DNA of 64,000 bases, from NCBI RefSeq assembly GCF_042675725.1, contig NZ_JBHTJN010000001.1, positions 1 to 64,000 of the forward strand, given 5' to 3'. Below the pieces are notes generated by a model. That model had not been told where the DNA came from. It did not search any database and saw only the letters and a program-made list of their open reading frames with translations. Made by a program: the position numbers and the translations under genes. Below are positions 46,087 to 55,694 of this stretch, in pieces (the stretch's first letter is position 1; every line of letters starts with the position of its first letter). Origin of the DNA: Seminibacterium arietis (GTDB lineage Bacteria; Pseudomonadota; Gammaproteobacteria; Enterobacterales; Pasteurellaceae).

Positions 46087-47109
46087 TTATTTAGTTCCTT
46101 TTACGGAAACTTCTACACGGCGATCATCTGCTAAGCAAGCGATAAGTGCTTTACGTCCTTTCACTGCATCACATTTGTTGCCAGTTACTGGATTAGCTTC
46201 ACCGTAACCTGCTGCAGAAATTACGTTTTGAGCAACACCTTTAGCAACTAAGTAGTTTGCTACAGTTTCTGCACGTTTTTGAGAAAGTTTTTGGTTATAT
46301 GCATCGCTACCAATACGGTCTGCATAGCCTGCAACATTTACTTGTGCCGCTTTAAGTTGAGCGATTTCACCATAAATGCCATCTAAGATTTCTTGACCTT
46401 TACCACCTTCTTTCAAAGACGCTTTGTTGAATTTGAAAAGAATGTCAGAGCTTAAGGCGAAAGTTTTGTCAACAACCATTGGCTCAACTGCACGAGTTTG
46501 ACCGAAACGGTAAGATAAACCAGCGTTGATAGAACCGATATCTGGTCTGAGGTCAACCACGCTACCGTCTTTATCTTTTAATTTACCTACATTTTCTACC
46601 CATTGGTACTCTACACGTAATGCCAATTCTGGTAATGAAGGTAAGTTATATTCAATACCGCCAGCAAAAACTGGAGACACTTTCAAGCTATGAGTTCTTT
46701 CACCGTCTTCACTATATTCTTTTAAATCTGTACGAATTAATGCTGCTGCTGCACGGGCGTACACATCTAAACCGTCTAATACAGGATAGCTTGCTTTCAA
46801 GCCTAAGTGAACACCGTGGTTAGTATGTTTACCCACAGTTTTACCATATTCACGATCTTTTGCTCGACCAAAGTAATCATAACCTAGCTCTACTGCGAAG
46901 TTATCGGTAATTTGGTAACCACCATACACACCGTAAGTAACAGAGCTACGAATAACTCCTCCGTTAGGTTCTGAAATTTTTACACCATCGTGGAAAGTTG
47001 CACGCCCTGCTTTTGCACCAACGTAAAATGTATCTGCTAGTGGTGCTGCTTGTGCTACTGAAGCTGCTGCTAAACCAGCGATAGCTAATGCGATTGCTGT
47101 TTTTTTCAT
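46087..47109 (-). CDS. ompA: Outer membrane protein OmpA / P5
   Basis: 340 residues. Signal peptide (M-K-K-T-A-I-A-L-A-I-A-G-L-A-A-A-S-V-A-Q-A-A), an eight-strand beta-barrel (residues 25-205, ending Y-R-F-G-Q), and a C-terminal OmpA peptidoglycan-binding domain (L-F-K-F-N-K-A-S-L-K, G-Y-A-D-R-I-G-S-D-A-Y-N-Q-K-L-S-Q-K-R-A). Abundant structural porin-like protein and adhesin; divergent from ydiJ. First host gene after the prophage. Confidence 0.95.
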   Translation of the reverse strand: MKKTAIALAIAGLAAASVAQAAPLADTFYVGAKAGRATFHDGVKISEPNGGVIRSSVTYGVYGGYQITDNFAVELGYDYFGRAKDREYGKTVGKHTNHGVHLGLKASYPVLDGLDVYARAAAALIRTDLKEYSEDGERTHSLKVSPVFAGGIEYNLPSLPELALRVEYQWVENVGKLKDKDGSVVDLRPDIGSINAGLSYRFGQTRAVEPMVVDKTFALSSDILFKFNKASLKEGGKGQEILDGIYGEIAQLKAAQVNVAGYADRIGSDAYNQKLSQKRAETVANYLVAKGVAQNVISAAGYGEANPVTGNKCDAVKGRKALIACLADDRRVEVSVKGTK

Positions 47110-47537
47110 TTGTCTAATCCTCTATTAGTAGTTATCAATAAATTTGTGTTTCAAAAAGTTGAAACTAAAACACAATTCAGTGTCCTTTTTGATCTTAACC
47201 CCTCTTCTAAAAAAAAACAACTCGTTGTAACAACAAAAAGTAATATTTTTAGATAGTTGGCGTTTAAAATCCGTTCATTAGGATAATTAATCCTGTTTAT
47301 TAGCAAATCAACGGAATCGTTTCTATTATTGTGCTTAACCTAAGAAAAATCAAACTATTTTGCTTTTTTAGCACAAAAAACAAGCACGCCTTGTTATATC
47401 TGTTTATTTTTTAAACATAACTAAAGTATATATCACCACTAGCGAAAAGATAAAAATTTAAATCAAAATGAACAAATGTGATAAAATCAATCAATGCTAA
47501 CGAATTTTACTGATTTTTAAAGAGATTAGAGATTGCT
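47110..47537. other. Divergent intergenic region ompA-ydiJ
   Basis: 428 bp, A/T-rich. Holds the ompA leader (ribosome site AGAGGA before 47109) and the start of ydiJ (AAAGAGATTAGAG). No convincing reading frame or hairpin terminator seen; promoters cannot be placed with confidence. Confidence 0.5.
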
Positions 47538-50500
47538 ATGCTCCCCCATTTAGATAAGATCCCGCAACTTTCACCACTTGTTGCAGATTATTTACAAGCG
47601 TTAAAAAAACAACATTTTGACGGTGATATAGCTGATCATTACGCTGATCGTTTAAGCTTAGCCACAGATAATAGCGTATATCAACAATTGCCTCAGGCAA
47701 TTTTATTTCCTAAAAATACGGCTGATGTAGTACGTTTAACTAAATTAGCACAATTAGAACAATACCGCACGTTAACGTTCACTCCAAGAGGTGGTGGCAC
47801 GGGTACAAATGGACAATCATTGAACAATAATATTATTGTCGATTTGTCTCGTCATATGACTCACATATTAGAATTAAATGTGCAAGAATGCTGGGTAAAA
47901 GTGCAAGCGGGAGTAGTTAAAGATCAACTCAATCAATTTTTAAAGCCTTATGGTCTATTTTTTTCGCCTGAGCTTTCTACTAGTAACCGAGCTACAATAG
48001 GTGGCATGATTAATACGGACGCTTCTGGTCAAGGTTCATTAAAATATGGCAAAACGTCCGATCATGTATTAGCACTACGTTCAGTTTTAATAAATGGTGA
48101 AGTTTTAGATACTGATTCAATAAAAACTGACAACTTTTCTGAAAATCTGAAAAATCAACCGCACTCTGCATTAAGTAAGCATTTGCATAATGAAATTTTT
48201 CAGCGTTGCCGAGAAAAACGCCCTCAAATTTTACAAAATTTACCTCAATTAAATCGATTTTTAACGGGATATGATTTAAAAAATGTGTTTAATCAAGATG
48301 AGAGCGAATTTAATTTAACGCGTATTTTGACAGGTTCAGAGGGGTCCCTCGCATTTGTTTGTGAGGCTAAATTGAACCTAACGCCAATTCCTCAATATCG
48401 CACATTAATTAATATAAAATATCGTTCTTTTGATGCGGCTTTACGTAATGCCTCTTTTTTGGTCAACGCTAATGCACTTTCAGTAGAAACAATAGACAGC
48501 AAAGTTTTAAATCTTGCTAAACAAGACATCGTTTGGCATTCAGTAAAAGAATTACTCACTGAAGATCATGCTAATCCCATTTTAGGTTTAAATATTGTGG
48601 AATATACTGGCAATAATCAGCAGTTAATTGAGAAGCAAGTAAAATGGCTATGCCAACAATTAGATAAAAAGACCGCACTTGGTGAAGATGATATTATTGG
48701 TTATCAAGTTTGTTCAGATTTACCTTCAATTGAACGCATTTATGCGATGAGAAAAAAATCCGTCGGTTTGTTAGGTAATGCTAAGGGAGCTGCAAAACCA
48801 ATTCCTTTTGTTGAAGATACCTGTGTTCCGCCAGAGTTTTTAGCCGATTATATCGCTGAATTTCGTGCATTGTTAGATCGGCATAATTTGCAATATGGCA
48901 TGTTTGGGCATGTTGACGCGGGAGTTTTGCACGTTCGTCCTGCTCTCGACTTATGTGACAGAAATCAAGTAAAATTATTTAAACAAATTTCCGATCAAGT
49001 CGCTGAATTAACGCATAAATATGGTGGATTATTATGGGGAGAACATGGAAAAGGTATGCGTTCTCATTATGGTGAAAAATTCTTCACTGCCGAATTATGG
49101 CGTGAGTTACGCTATATCAAATTTTTATTTGATCCTGAAAATCGCCTTAATGCAGGCAAAATCTGTACGCCATTAGACAGTGAAGATCAACTTTATTCTA
49201 TTCTATCGCCAATGAGAGCTGACAATGATCGCCAAATTCCAGTACAGATACGAGATGAATTTAATGGAGCAATGACTTGTAACGGTAATGGTTTATGCTT
49301 TAATTTTGATGTGCATAGCATTATGTGTCCCTCCTTAAAAGTCAGTCGTAACCGTGTATTTTCACCAAAAGGCAGAGCGGCAATGGTAAGAGAATGGTTG
49401 CGACTACTAGCAAATGAAAATGTTAGTCATGAACAATTAGATTTTCGTCAGTCGAAAATAAAGTTAGTTGATCTAATTAGTAAAATTCGTCATTCTGTGC
49501 AAAAAATGCGGGGTGAATACGATTTCTCTCACGAAGTAAAAGCCGCAATGGATACTTGTCTAGCATGCAAAGCCTGTGCTAGTCAATGTCCAATTAAGAT
49601 TGACGTACCTAGTTTTCGTGCTAAATTTTTCCATTTTTATCACCAACGTTACATTCGACCAATTAAAGATCATGTTGTATCTAATGTAGAATTTGTTGCT
49701 CCACTCATGGCAAAAGCACCTCAATTTTTCAACTTTTTTACTACCGCAAAAGTGACTCAACCCGTTGCAAGAAAAGTATTGGGTATGGTTGATTTACCAG
49801 CTCTGACAGTACCTAATTTACATCAACAATTGGTACAAATTGGCTATAAAACTGACCGCACTTTAGCACAATTAGCTCATTTAACGGAGCAAGAAAAAGC
49901 TAAAACATTGCTAATTGTACAAGATCCGTTTACTTCATATTATGATGCAAAAGTCGTTGCAGATTTTGTTGAACTCACTCAAAAACTTGGTTATCAACCT
50001 ATTGTTATACCGTTTAAGCCCAACGGTAAAGCTCAGCACATAAAAGGATTTTTACAACGTTTTGCGAAAACTGCGAAAAATCAAGCTGATTATCTTAATA
50101 GCTTAGCGAAATTAGATTTACCTTTAGTTGGAGTGGATCCAGCGATTGTACTTTCTTATCGTGAAGAGTATCGAGAAATTCTAGGTGAAGAGCGAGGGGA
50201 TTTCCATGTTATTACTGCTCATGAATGGTTAAAATCTCAACTGAATTGTACAATTTTAAAAACGACATTAGAAAAATTAATTGAAAGTGCGGTACAAAAT
50301 GACAAAAATTTTGCATCAAATATTTGGTATTTGTTCCCTCACTGTACAGAATCAACATCAATGCCAAATAGTCCTAAAGAATGGCAACAAATTTTTGCTG
50401 CCTTTGGTCAAAAATTGCAAGTAGAAAACGTTGGTTGTTGCGGTATGGCTGGGACATTTGGACATGAAACCGTTCATTTAGCGATGTCGAAAGAAATATA

Positions 50501-50645
50501 TAATGCCTCTTGGGCTGTGAAAATTGCGAGTAAAAATCCTGAATTTTGTCTTGCTACAGGGTATTCTTGTCGTAGCCAAGTAAAACGCATAGCTCATTGG
50601 CAAGCTAAACACCCTGTACAAGCTTTGCTCGGATTATTCAAGTAA
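47538..50645 (+). CDS. ydiJ: FAD-linked oxidoreductase with Fe-S cluster, D-2-hydroxyglutarate dehydrogenase-like
   Basis: 1035 residues. FAD-binding PCMH half (T-P-R-G-G-G-T-G-T-N-G-Q-S-L near 90, G-S-E-G-S-L-A-F), C-terminal dehydrogenase part (G-H-V-D-A-G-V-L-H-V-R-P, G-G-L-L-W-G-E-H-G-K-G), then a ferredoxin motif C-L-A-C-K-A-C-A-S-Q-C-P and a CCG-type domain with C-C-G-M-A-G-T-F-G. Oxidises D-2-hydroxyacids into the quinone pool. Followed within 14 bp by the thioesterase and hemH. Confidence 0.93.
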   Translation: MLPHLDKIPQLSPLVADYLQALKKQHFDGDIADHYADRLSLATDNSVYQQLPQAILFPKNTADVVRLTKLAQLEQYRTLTFTPRGGGTGTNGQSLNNNIIVDLSRHMTHILELNVQECWVKVQAGVVKDQLNQFLKPYGLFFSPELSTSNRATIGGMINTDASGQGSLKYGKTSDHVLALRSVLINGEVLDTDSIKTDNFSENLKNQPHSALSKHLHNEIFQRCREKRPQILQNLPQLNRFLTGYDLKNVFNQDESEFNLTRILTGSEGSLAFVCEAKLNLTPIPQYRTLINIKYRSFDAALRNASFLVNANALSVETIDSKVLNLAKQDIVWHSVKELLTEDHANPILGLNIVEYTGNNQQLIEKQVKWLCQQLDKKTALGEDDIIGYQVCSDLPSIERIYAMRKKSVGLLGNAKGAAKPIPFVEDTCVPPEFLADYIAEFRALLDRHNLQYGMFGHVDAGVLHVRPALDLCDRNQVKLFKQISDQVAELTHKYGGLLWGEHGKGMRSHYGEKFFTAELWRELRYIKFLFDPENRLNAGKICTPLDSEDQLYSILSPMRADNDRQIPVQIRDEFNGAMTCNGNGLCFNFDVHSIMCPSLKVSRNRVFSPKGRAAMVREWLRLLANENVSHEQLDFRQSKIKLVDLISKIRHSVQKMRGEYDFSHEVKAAMDTCLACKACASQCPIKIDVPSFRAKFFHFYHQRYIRPIKDHVVSNVEFVAPLMAKAPQFFNFFTTAKVTQPVARKVLGMVDLPALTVPNLHQQLVQIGYKTDRTLAQLAHLTEQEKAKTLLIVQDPFTSYYDAKVVADFVELTQKLGYQPIVIPFKPNGKAQHIKGFLQRFAKTAKNQADYLNSLAKLDLPLVGVDPAIVLSYREEYREILGEERGDFHVITAHEWLKSQLNCTILKTTLEKLIESAVQNDKNFASNIWYLFPHCTESTSMPNSPKEWQQIFAAFGQKLQVENVGCCGMAGTFGHETVHLAMSKEIYNASWAVKIASKNPEFCLATGYSCRSQVKRIAHWQAKHPVQALLGLFK

Positions 50646-50658
50646 TTTAGGTAATTTA

Positions 50659-51078
50659 ATGAAAATTTGGAAAAAAAATCTCAATTTAGAACAACTTAAT
50701 CAACTCAATGCTGGTTGTGCAGTCGAATTTTTAGAAATCACATTTACTGCAATTGGAGATAATTGGTTAGAGGCAACAATGCCCATCAATGCTAAGACAA
50801 AACAACTTATGGGATTTTTACACGGCGGTATTTCTGCAGCGTTAGCAGAAACCGTTGGTTCAATGGCTGGATTTTGTTGTGTCGATGAGAATAAAGCCGT
50901 CGTCGGAATAGAAATTACAGCAGCTCATTTACGTCCTGTTAAACGAGGTAAAGTAACTGCTCGAGCAACTCCAATTCGAATTGGTAAAACTGTACAGTTT
51001 TGGCAAATTGACGTTTTAGATCAAGTCAAAAGATTATGTACATCTGCTCGTTTAACTCTTTCTGTTGTAAACAAATAA
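50659..51078 (+). CDS. Hotdog-fold acyl-CoA thioesterase, YdiI/MenI-like
   Basis: 139 residues, PaaI-type hotdog: G-F-L-H-G-G-I-S-A-A-L-A-E-T-V-G-S-M-A-G near 53-72 (catalytic Glu), and A-H-L-R-P-V-K-R-G. In E. coli YdiI hydrolyses DHNA-CoA in menaquinone synthesis. Operon with ydiJ and hemH. Confidence 0.87.
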   Translation: MKIWKKNLNLEQLNQLNAGCAVEFLEITFTAIGDNWLEATMPINAKTKQLMGFLHGGISAALAETVGSMAGFCCVDENKAVVGIEITAAHLRPVKRGKVTARATPIRIGKTVQFWQIDVLDQVKRLCTSARLTLSVVNK

Positions 51079-51096
51079 TGATTTAAAATAAATTTT

Positions 51097-52065
51097 ATGA
51101 AAAAAATTGGTATTATTCTTGCAAATTTAGGCACACCAGATTCCCCCTCAGCAAAAGCTGTAACTCGTTACTTATGGCAATTTTTAACTGATCCACGAGT
51201 AGTAGATTTACCTCGTTGGAAATGGTATCCCTTATTAAAATACATTATTTTACCTCGCCGTTCTAAGCGTATCGCTAAAACTTATACACAAATTTGGACA
51301 AAAAAAGGTTCTCCACTATTGGCAATTAGTCAAGCTCAACAAACGGCGTTACAGCAGTATTTTGATCAACGCAATATTGATGCTGTAGTCGAACTTGCGA
51401 TGACTTATGGTAACCCCTCAATGGAAAGTGCGGTTCAAAACTTATTAAAAAAACAAGTGGAAAAAATCATCGTTCTACCTTTATATCCACAATATAGTAG
51501 CTCGACTACCCTTGCGGTATTCGATTGCTTTGCTCGTAGCATTAAAAAACTGCGAAATTTACCTCCTATTGAATTTATTCATTCTTATCATTTACATAAC
51601 AAATACATTTCGGCGATAGTCAATTCTATTAAAGAGCGGTTTAAATCTGATGAATTTTTACTTTTTTCTTTTCATGGTATTCCTATTCGTTATGAAAATG
51701 AGGGTGATTTTTATCGTCAGCATTGCAAACAAACTGCACTTGAAATTGTAGAGCATCTTGGATTGACAGAGAATCAATGGGGTCTAAGCTTTCAATCTCG
51801 CTTTGGACGCGAAGAATGGTTGCAACCTTATACTGATCATTTATTAAAGCAGATTGCGACAGATCAAAATGTACAAAAAATTGCTGTAGTGTGTCCTGGT
51901 TTTTCTGCTGATTGTTTAGAAACATTAGAAGAAATTGAACAAGAAAATAAAGAAATATTTTTAGAAAACAATGGATTATCATTTCAATATATTCCAGCGT
52001 TAAATGCACGCCCAGAACATATAGAAATGATGGCAGAGTTAATCTTAGCTAAAGCAAATAGTTAA
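51097..52065 (+). CDS. hemH: Ferrochelatase
   Basis: 322 residues. N-L-G-T-P-D-S-P near the start, L-P-L-Y-P-Q-Y-S (residues 127-134), F-S-F-H-G-I-P (catalytic His near 190), and C-P-G-F-S-A-D-C-L-E-T-L-E-E-I. Inserts ferrous iron into protoporphyrin IX, last step of haem synthesis. Third gene of the ydiJ operon. Confidence 0.95.
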   Translation: MKKIGIILANLGTPDSPSAKAVTRYLWQFLTDPRVVDLPRWKWYPLLKYIILPRRSKRIAKTYTQIWTKKGSPLLAISQAQQTALQQYFDQRNIDAVVELAMTYGNPSMESAVQNLLKKQVEKIIVLPLYPQYSSSTTLAVFDCFARSIKKLRNLPPIEFIHSYHLHNKYISAIVNSIKERFKSDEFLLFSFHGIPIRYENEGDFYRQHCKQTALEIVEHLGLTENQWGLSFQSRFGREEWLQPYTDHLLKQIATDQNVQKIAVVCPGFSADCLETLEEIEQENKEIFLENNGLSFQYIPALNARPEHIEMMAELILAKANS

Positions 52066-52116
52066 AATACAATAATGATGTGTTTTAGACAAAAAACGAC
52101 CGCACTTAAACTAAAA

Positions 52117-54042
52117 TTAACGCTGTAACGTTAAAAATTTTATGACATTGTTGAGATCTCGTGTGCGTTTTGCATTAGGTAAGCTCTTTAAAAACGTTTT
52201 TCCGTAGCTTCGCATCACTAGGCGACTATCGCAAATGATGACCGCACCTTGGTCTGTTACATCACGAATAAGTCGCCCAACACCTTGTTTTAGGCTAATC
52301 ACAGCTTCGGGAATTTGAATCGAATTAAAAGGATCACCTCCTTGTAAACGACAATCCTCAATTCGTGCATTTAACAAAGGATCATCAGGTGCAGTGAACG
52401 GCAATTTATCAATGATCACTAAAGATAACTTTTCCCCTCTCACGTCAACACCTTCCCAAAAGCTCGAAGTCGCCACAAGCACAGTATTTTTTTCTGTACT
52501 AAATTGTTCCAATAACTGACGTTTAGCAGTTTCACCTTGCATTAAGATATTCAACTCACTGTGTTCACGAAAATAATCCGCTAAACCCCGCATAACAGAA
52601 TAAGAAGTACAAAGAACAAAGCATCTCCCATGATTACTTTCAATTACGGGTAATAATATTTCTCCTAAGCGATTAACAGTTTCCTGTTTATTACTAGCGG
52701 GTAAATAACGAGGTACACATAACATTGCCTGTTTTTGATAATCAAATGGACTTTGTAGAATTTTTTGTTCTGCTTGTTGAAGTCCTAAACGTTGACAAAA
52801 GTGATCAAAATTACCATTCACTTCGAGAGTAGCAGAGGTGAAAATCCAAGCTGCTTTTTTAGCATTTAATTTCTCACTAAAACGATCTGCCACATCTAAT
52901 GGTGTAATATGCAACGAAAAATATCTCCCCATACATTCAAACCAATAGCAATAACCTGCCCGCTCAGTGTTATCTAAAGCTTGTAAAATCACTTTAAAAT
53001 TGTTAATACGATCAAAAATGACGTCTAACGCTTTAGAACGTCCTAATGCTGTTTTTACAACGCTTTGCAAAAAGTCTAATTTGTCTTGTAACAATTTAAA
53101 TGATTTTTTTACCGCACTTTGTTTATATACTTCTCTCCAATTATTTCTTGAATTTCCAACGCCAAGTGCTAAACGAAAATCTTGTACTACTTTAGTAAAC
53201 ATATCAGCAACAACCCCTAATTGCTTGGTATCTTTCAATTCTGTACGATAGACGCCATTAATATCTGTAGATAATTCAAATAATTGTCGTGCAGTTAGGG
53301 ATTCTCCAAAATATTGTGTCGCAATATCAGGTAGCTGATGAGCTTCATCAAAAATGATCACTTCTGCTTGAGGAATTAATTCGCCAAATCCATTCTCTTT
53401 AACTGCCATGTCTGCAAAAAATAAATGATGGTTGACAACGACTAAGTCTGCATTAATCGCTTTTTGGCGAGCTAACAATACGTAACAATCAGTAAAATTT
53501 GGACATTTGCTACCCAAACAACTTTCTATCGTACTGGTTAATTGAGGTAAAACGGAACTGTCTTCAGCAATGCTAATACATTCAGCTAAATCGCCAGTTT
53601 TAGTGTAAGCAACCCAAAGACGAACTTTAGATAAATCTGCCAATACTGAACAGTCTCCTCTTACACCTTGTACAATTAGTTGATCTAAACGCTGTAAACA
53701 CAAATAATTAGATCGTCCCTTTAATAAGGCGGTTTTACCTGTGTAATTTAGTGCTTTGACAATAGTAGGTAAATCACGGTTAAAAAGTTGATCTTGTAGA
53801 TTTTTCGATCCTGTCGAAATAATTACTTTCTTCCCCGCAAGTAAGGAAGGAATTAAATATGCAAAAGTTTTCCCTGTACCTGTCCCAGCTTCAACAACTA
53901 AAACATTTTTAGTTTTAATTGTATTTTCTACCGCACTTGCCATATCAAGTTGAGCGTTACGAGGAGAAAAGTTTTTAATATGCTGACTCAATATCCCTGT
54001 TTGGGAAAAAATTTCATTCAGTTTATACTTTTTTATCATCAA
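52117..54042 (-). CDS. yoaA: DinG-family ATP-dependent helicase, YoaA-like
   Basis: 641 residues. Walker A V-E-A-G-T-G-T-G-K-T (residues 50-59), Fe-S cysteines in C-L-G-S-K-C-P-N-F-T-D-C, D-E-A-H (near 233), and motif VI Q-G-V-G-R-L-I-R. A 5'-3' XPD-like helicase for DNA damage tolerance. The downstream uptake signal pair suggests its terminator near 52100. Confidence 0.92.
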   Translation of the reverse strand: MMIKKYKLNEIFSQTGILSQHIKNFSPRNAQLDMASAVENTIKTKNVLVVEAGTGTGKTFAYLIPSLLAGKKVIISTGSKNLQDQLFNRDLPTIVKALNYTGKTALLKGRSNYLCLQRLDQLIVQGVRGDCSVLADLSKVRLWVAYTKTGDLAECISIAEDSSVLPQLTSTIESCLGSKCPNFTDCYVLLARQKAINADLVVVNHHLFFADMAVKENGFGELIPQAEVIIFDEAHQLPDIATQYFGESLTARQLFELSTDINGVYRTELKDTKQLGVVADMFTKVVQDFRLALGVGNSRNNWREVYKQSAVKKSFKLLQDKLDFLQSVVKTALGRSKALDVIFDRINNFKVILQALDNTERAGYCYWFECMGRYFSLHITPLDVADRFSEKLNAKKAAWIFTSATLEVNGNFDHFCQRLGLQQAEQKILQSPFDYQKQAMLCVPRYLPASNKQETVNRLGEILLPVIESNHGRCFVLCTSYSVMRGLADYFREHSELNILMQGETAKRQLLEQFSTEKNTVLVATSSFWEGVDVRGEKLSLVIIDKLPFTAPDDPLLNARIEDCRLQGGDPFNSIQIPEAVISLKQGVGRLIRDVTDQGAVIICDSRLVMRSYGKTFLKSLPNAKRTRDLNNVIKFLTLQR

Positions 54043-54045
54043 TAA

Positions 54046-55005
54046 TTAGATCCAACCTACAGTTCTTAACGTTATAATTCCTATCGCAGATCCAAACATT
54101 GAACCAAAAGTAGTTAAGCCAATAATATTAGCAACGGTTACTTCATTTCCTCCCATTGCTCTGACCATAGCATAAGTTGCAGCTGCTAAAGGTGTTGCTG
54201 TCATTAGGAAAACTATACCTAAATCTACTTTACTTAGACCAAAGGCTTTACCAAGAAACACCATAAAAATAGGGGCTATCACAACTCTTCCAATACTTGC
54301 TAGTAGAGAAACATGAGATGTTTTAACTAAATTTCTCAAGTCAATACTCGCACCAGTGCAAATTAACGCTAAAGGTAACGTTATATTCGCTAGATAATTT
54401 GCTGTAGTTAAAACAAGTTTTGGTAATTCTAGATCTAAAACGCTTGTAATAATTCCCAATATAATGCCAATAATTAAAGGATTCTTCAGTACATTTTTCA
54501 CCATTTGGTATAGATTAATTTTACCGTCTGACAAAGAATAAGTAAGAGTTATTACCCCTAATAGATTATAAAGTAAAACTGAAACAGAGGTGTAAATTGC
54601 AGCAGGCATGAAAGCGATTGAACCATAAGCATTTAAACACAAAGCTAAACCTAAAATACCATTATTACTGCGATAAACGCCTTGAACGAATGTTCCCCAT
54701 TCTCGTTTTTCTGGGATAAATTTTACAGCAAATAATTGGGCTAAAATAAATAAAGTTAATGTTCCTACTAGGCAAACAGCAACACTTGTCCATTGTTTAG
54801 CGATATTTTCAATCGGATTTTTGAAAATATTTAAAAATAACAATGTTGGTAACGTAATCTTAAAAACTAAATTTGTTGCTTTCTCACAAAATTTATCATC
54901 AATTAATAGACTTTTACGAAAAAACAGCCCTAAAGCCAACATCAATAAAATTGGTAGCATTACACTGATCGAAAAAGACAGCGATGAAAAAAATACATGT
55001 TGCAT
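54046..55005 (-). CDS. AEC-family (auxin efflux carrier-like) transporter
   Basis: 319 residues, about ten membrane segments in two halves (for example P-I-L-L-M-L-A-L-G-L-F-F, I-G-I-I-L-G-I-I-T-S-V-L, and the last N-I-I-G-L-T-T-F-G-S-M-F-G). Similar to E. coli YfdV and malonate/malate exporters. Ends 4 bp before the helicase gene. Substrate unknown. Confidence 0.88.
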   Translation of the reverse strand: MQHVFFSSLSFSISVMLPILLMLALGLFFRKSLLIDDKFCEKATNLVFKITLPTLLFLNIFKNPIENIAKQWTSVAVCLVGTLTLFILAQLFAVKFIPEKREWGTFVQGVYRSNNGILGLALCLNAYGSIAFMPAAIYTSVSVLLYNLLGVITLTYSLSDGKINLYQMVKNVLKNPLIIGIILGIITSVLDLELPKLVLTTANYLANITLPLALICTGASIDLRNLVKTSHVSLLASIGRVVIAPIFMVFLGKAFGLSKVDLGIVFLMTATPLAAATYAMVRAMGGNEVTVANIIGLTTFGSMFGSAIGIITLRTVGWI

Positions 55006-55037
55006 ACAATTTCCTTTTTATAGGAAGAATAAATTTA

Positions 55038-55649
55038 TTATCGCTTATATGTGACAAGGTAACGTTCTACTGTATCTACAATTGCTTGAGTTTGAGGATC
55101 TATTTCAATATTAACTAAATCGCCAATTTCTCTTTTTCCCATTAAAGTGCGGTTTAAAGTTTCAGGAATTAGATTGACACAGAATTGATTACTCTTTACT
55201 TCTCCAATAGTTAAACTGATGCCATCAACAGCAATAAAACCTTTAGTCAGCACATATTTCATCAAATTTACAGGCATCTCAAACCAAATTTGCAAATTAT
55301 TTTCTGATGGAAATCGATTAGCAACTGAAGCAGTACAATACACATGTCCTGACAAAATATGACCGCCTATTTCGGCACCCATTTTCATTGCTCGTTCAAT
55401 ATTAACAAAATCGCCCACTTGCAATAATCCTAAATTAGTGAGCTTAAGCGTTTCTTGCATTAAATCAAAACTGACTAAATCACCTTCAATTTTTGTTACA
55501 GTCAAACACACGCCATTATTAGCAACTGAAGCTCCTATTTCTAAATCTTGCAGTAATTTATGTGGCATTTTTATGGTCTGTGTTCTAAAATTATCACTTT
55601 CTTTAATTGCGTGAATTTGTGCTGTCGCTTGTACAATCCCCGTAAACAT
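55038..55649 (-). CDS. ribE: Riboflavin synthase alpha subunit
   Basis: 203 residues from ATG 55649 (M-F-T-G-I-V-Q), the family start; longer upstream extension lacks support. Two lumazine-binding repeats: M-F-T-G-I-V...G-A-S-V-A-N-N-G-V-C-L-T-V and G-H-I-L-S-G-H-V...A-V-D-G-I-S-L-T-I. Converts two lumazines to riboflavin. Divergent from norM. Confidence 0.95.
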   Translation of the reverse strand: MFTGIVQATAQIHAIKESDNFRTQTIKMPHKLLQDLEIGASVANNGVCLTVTKIEGDLVSFDLMQETLKLTNLGLLQVGDFVNIERAMKMGAEIGGHILSGHVYCTASVANRFPSENNLQIWFEMPVNLMKYVLTKGFIAVDGISLTIGEVKSNQFCVNLIPETLNRTLMGKREIGDLVNIEIDPQTQAIVDTVERYLVTYKR

Positions 55650-55694
55650 AGATCCCTCATTCTGAAAATAATAAATACAATACTCGGATATTTT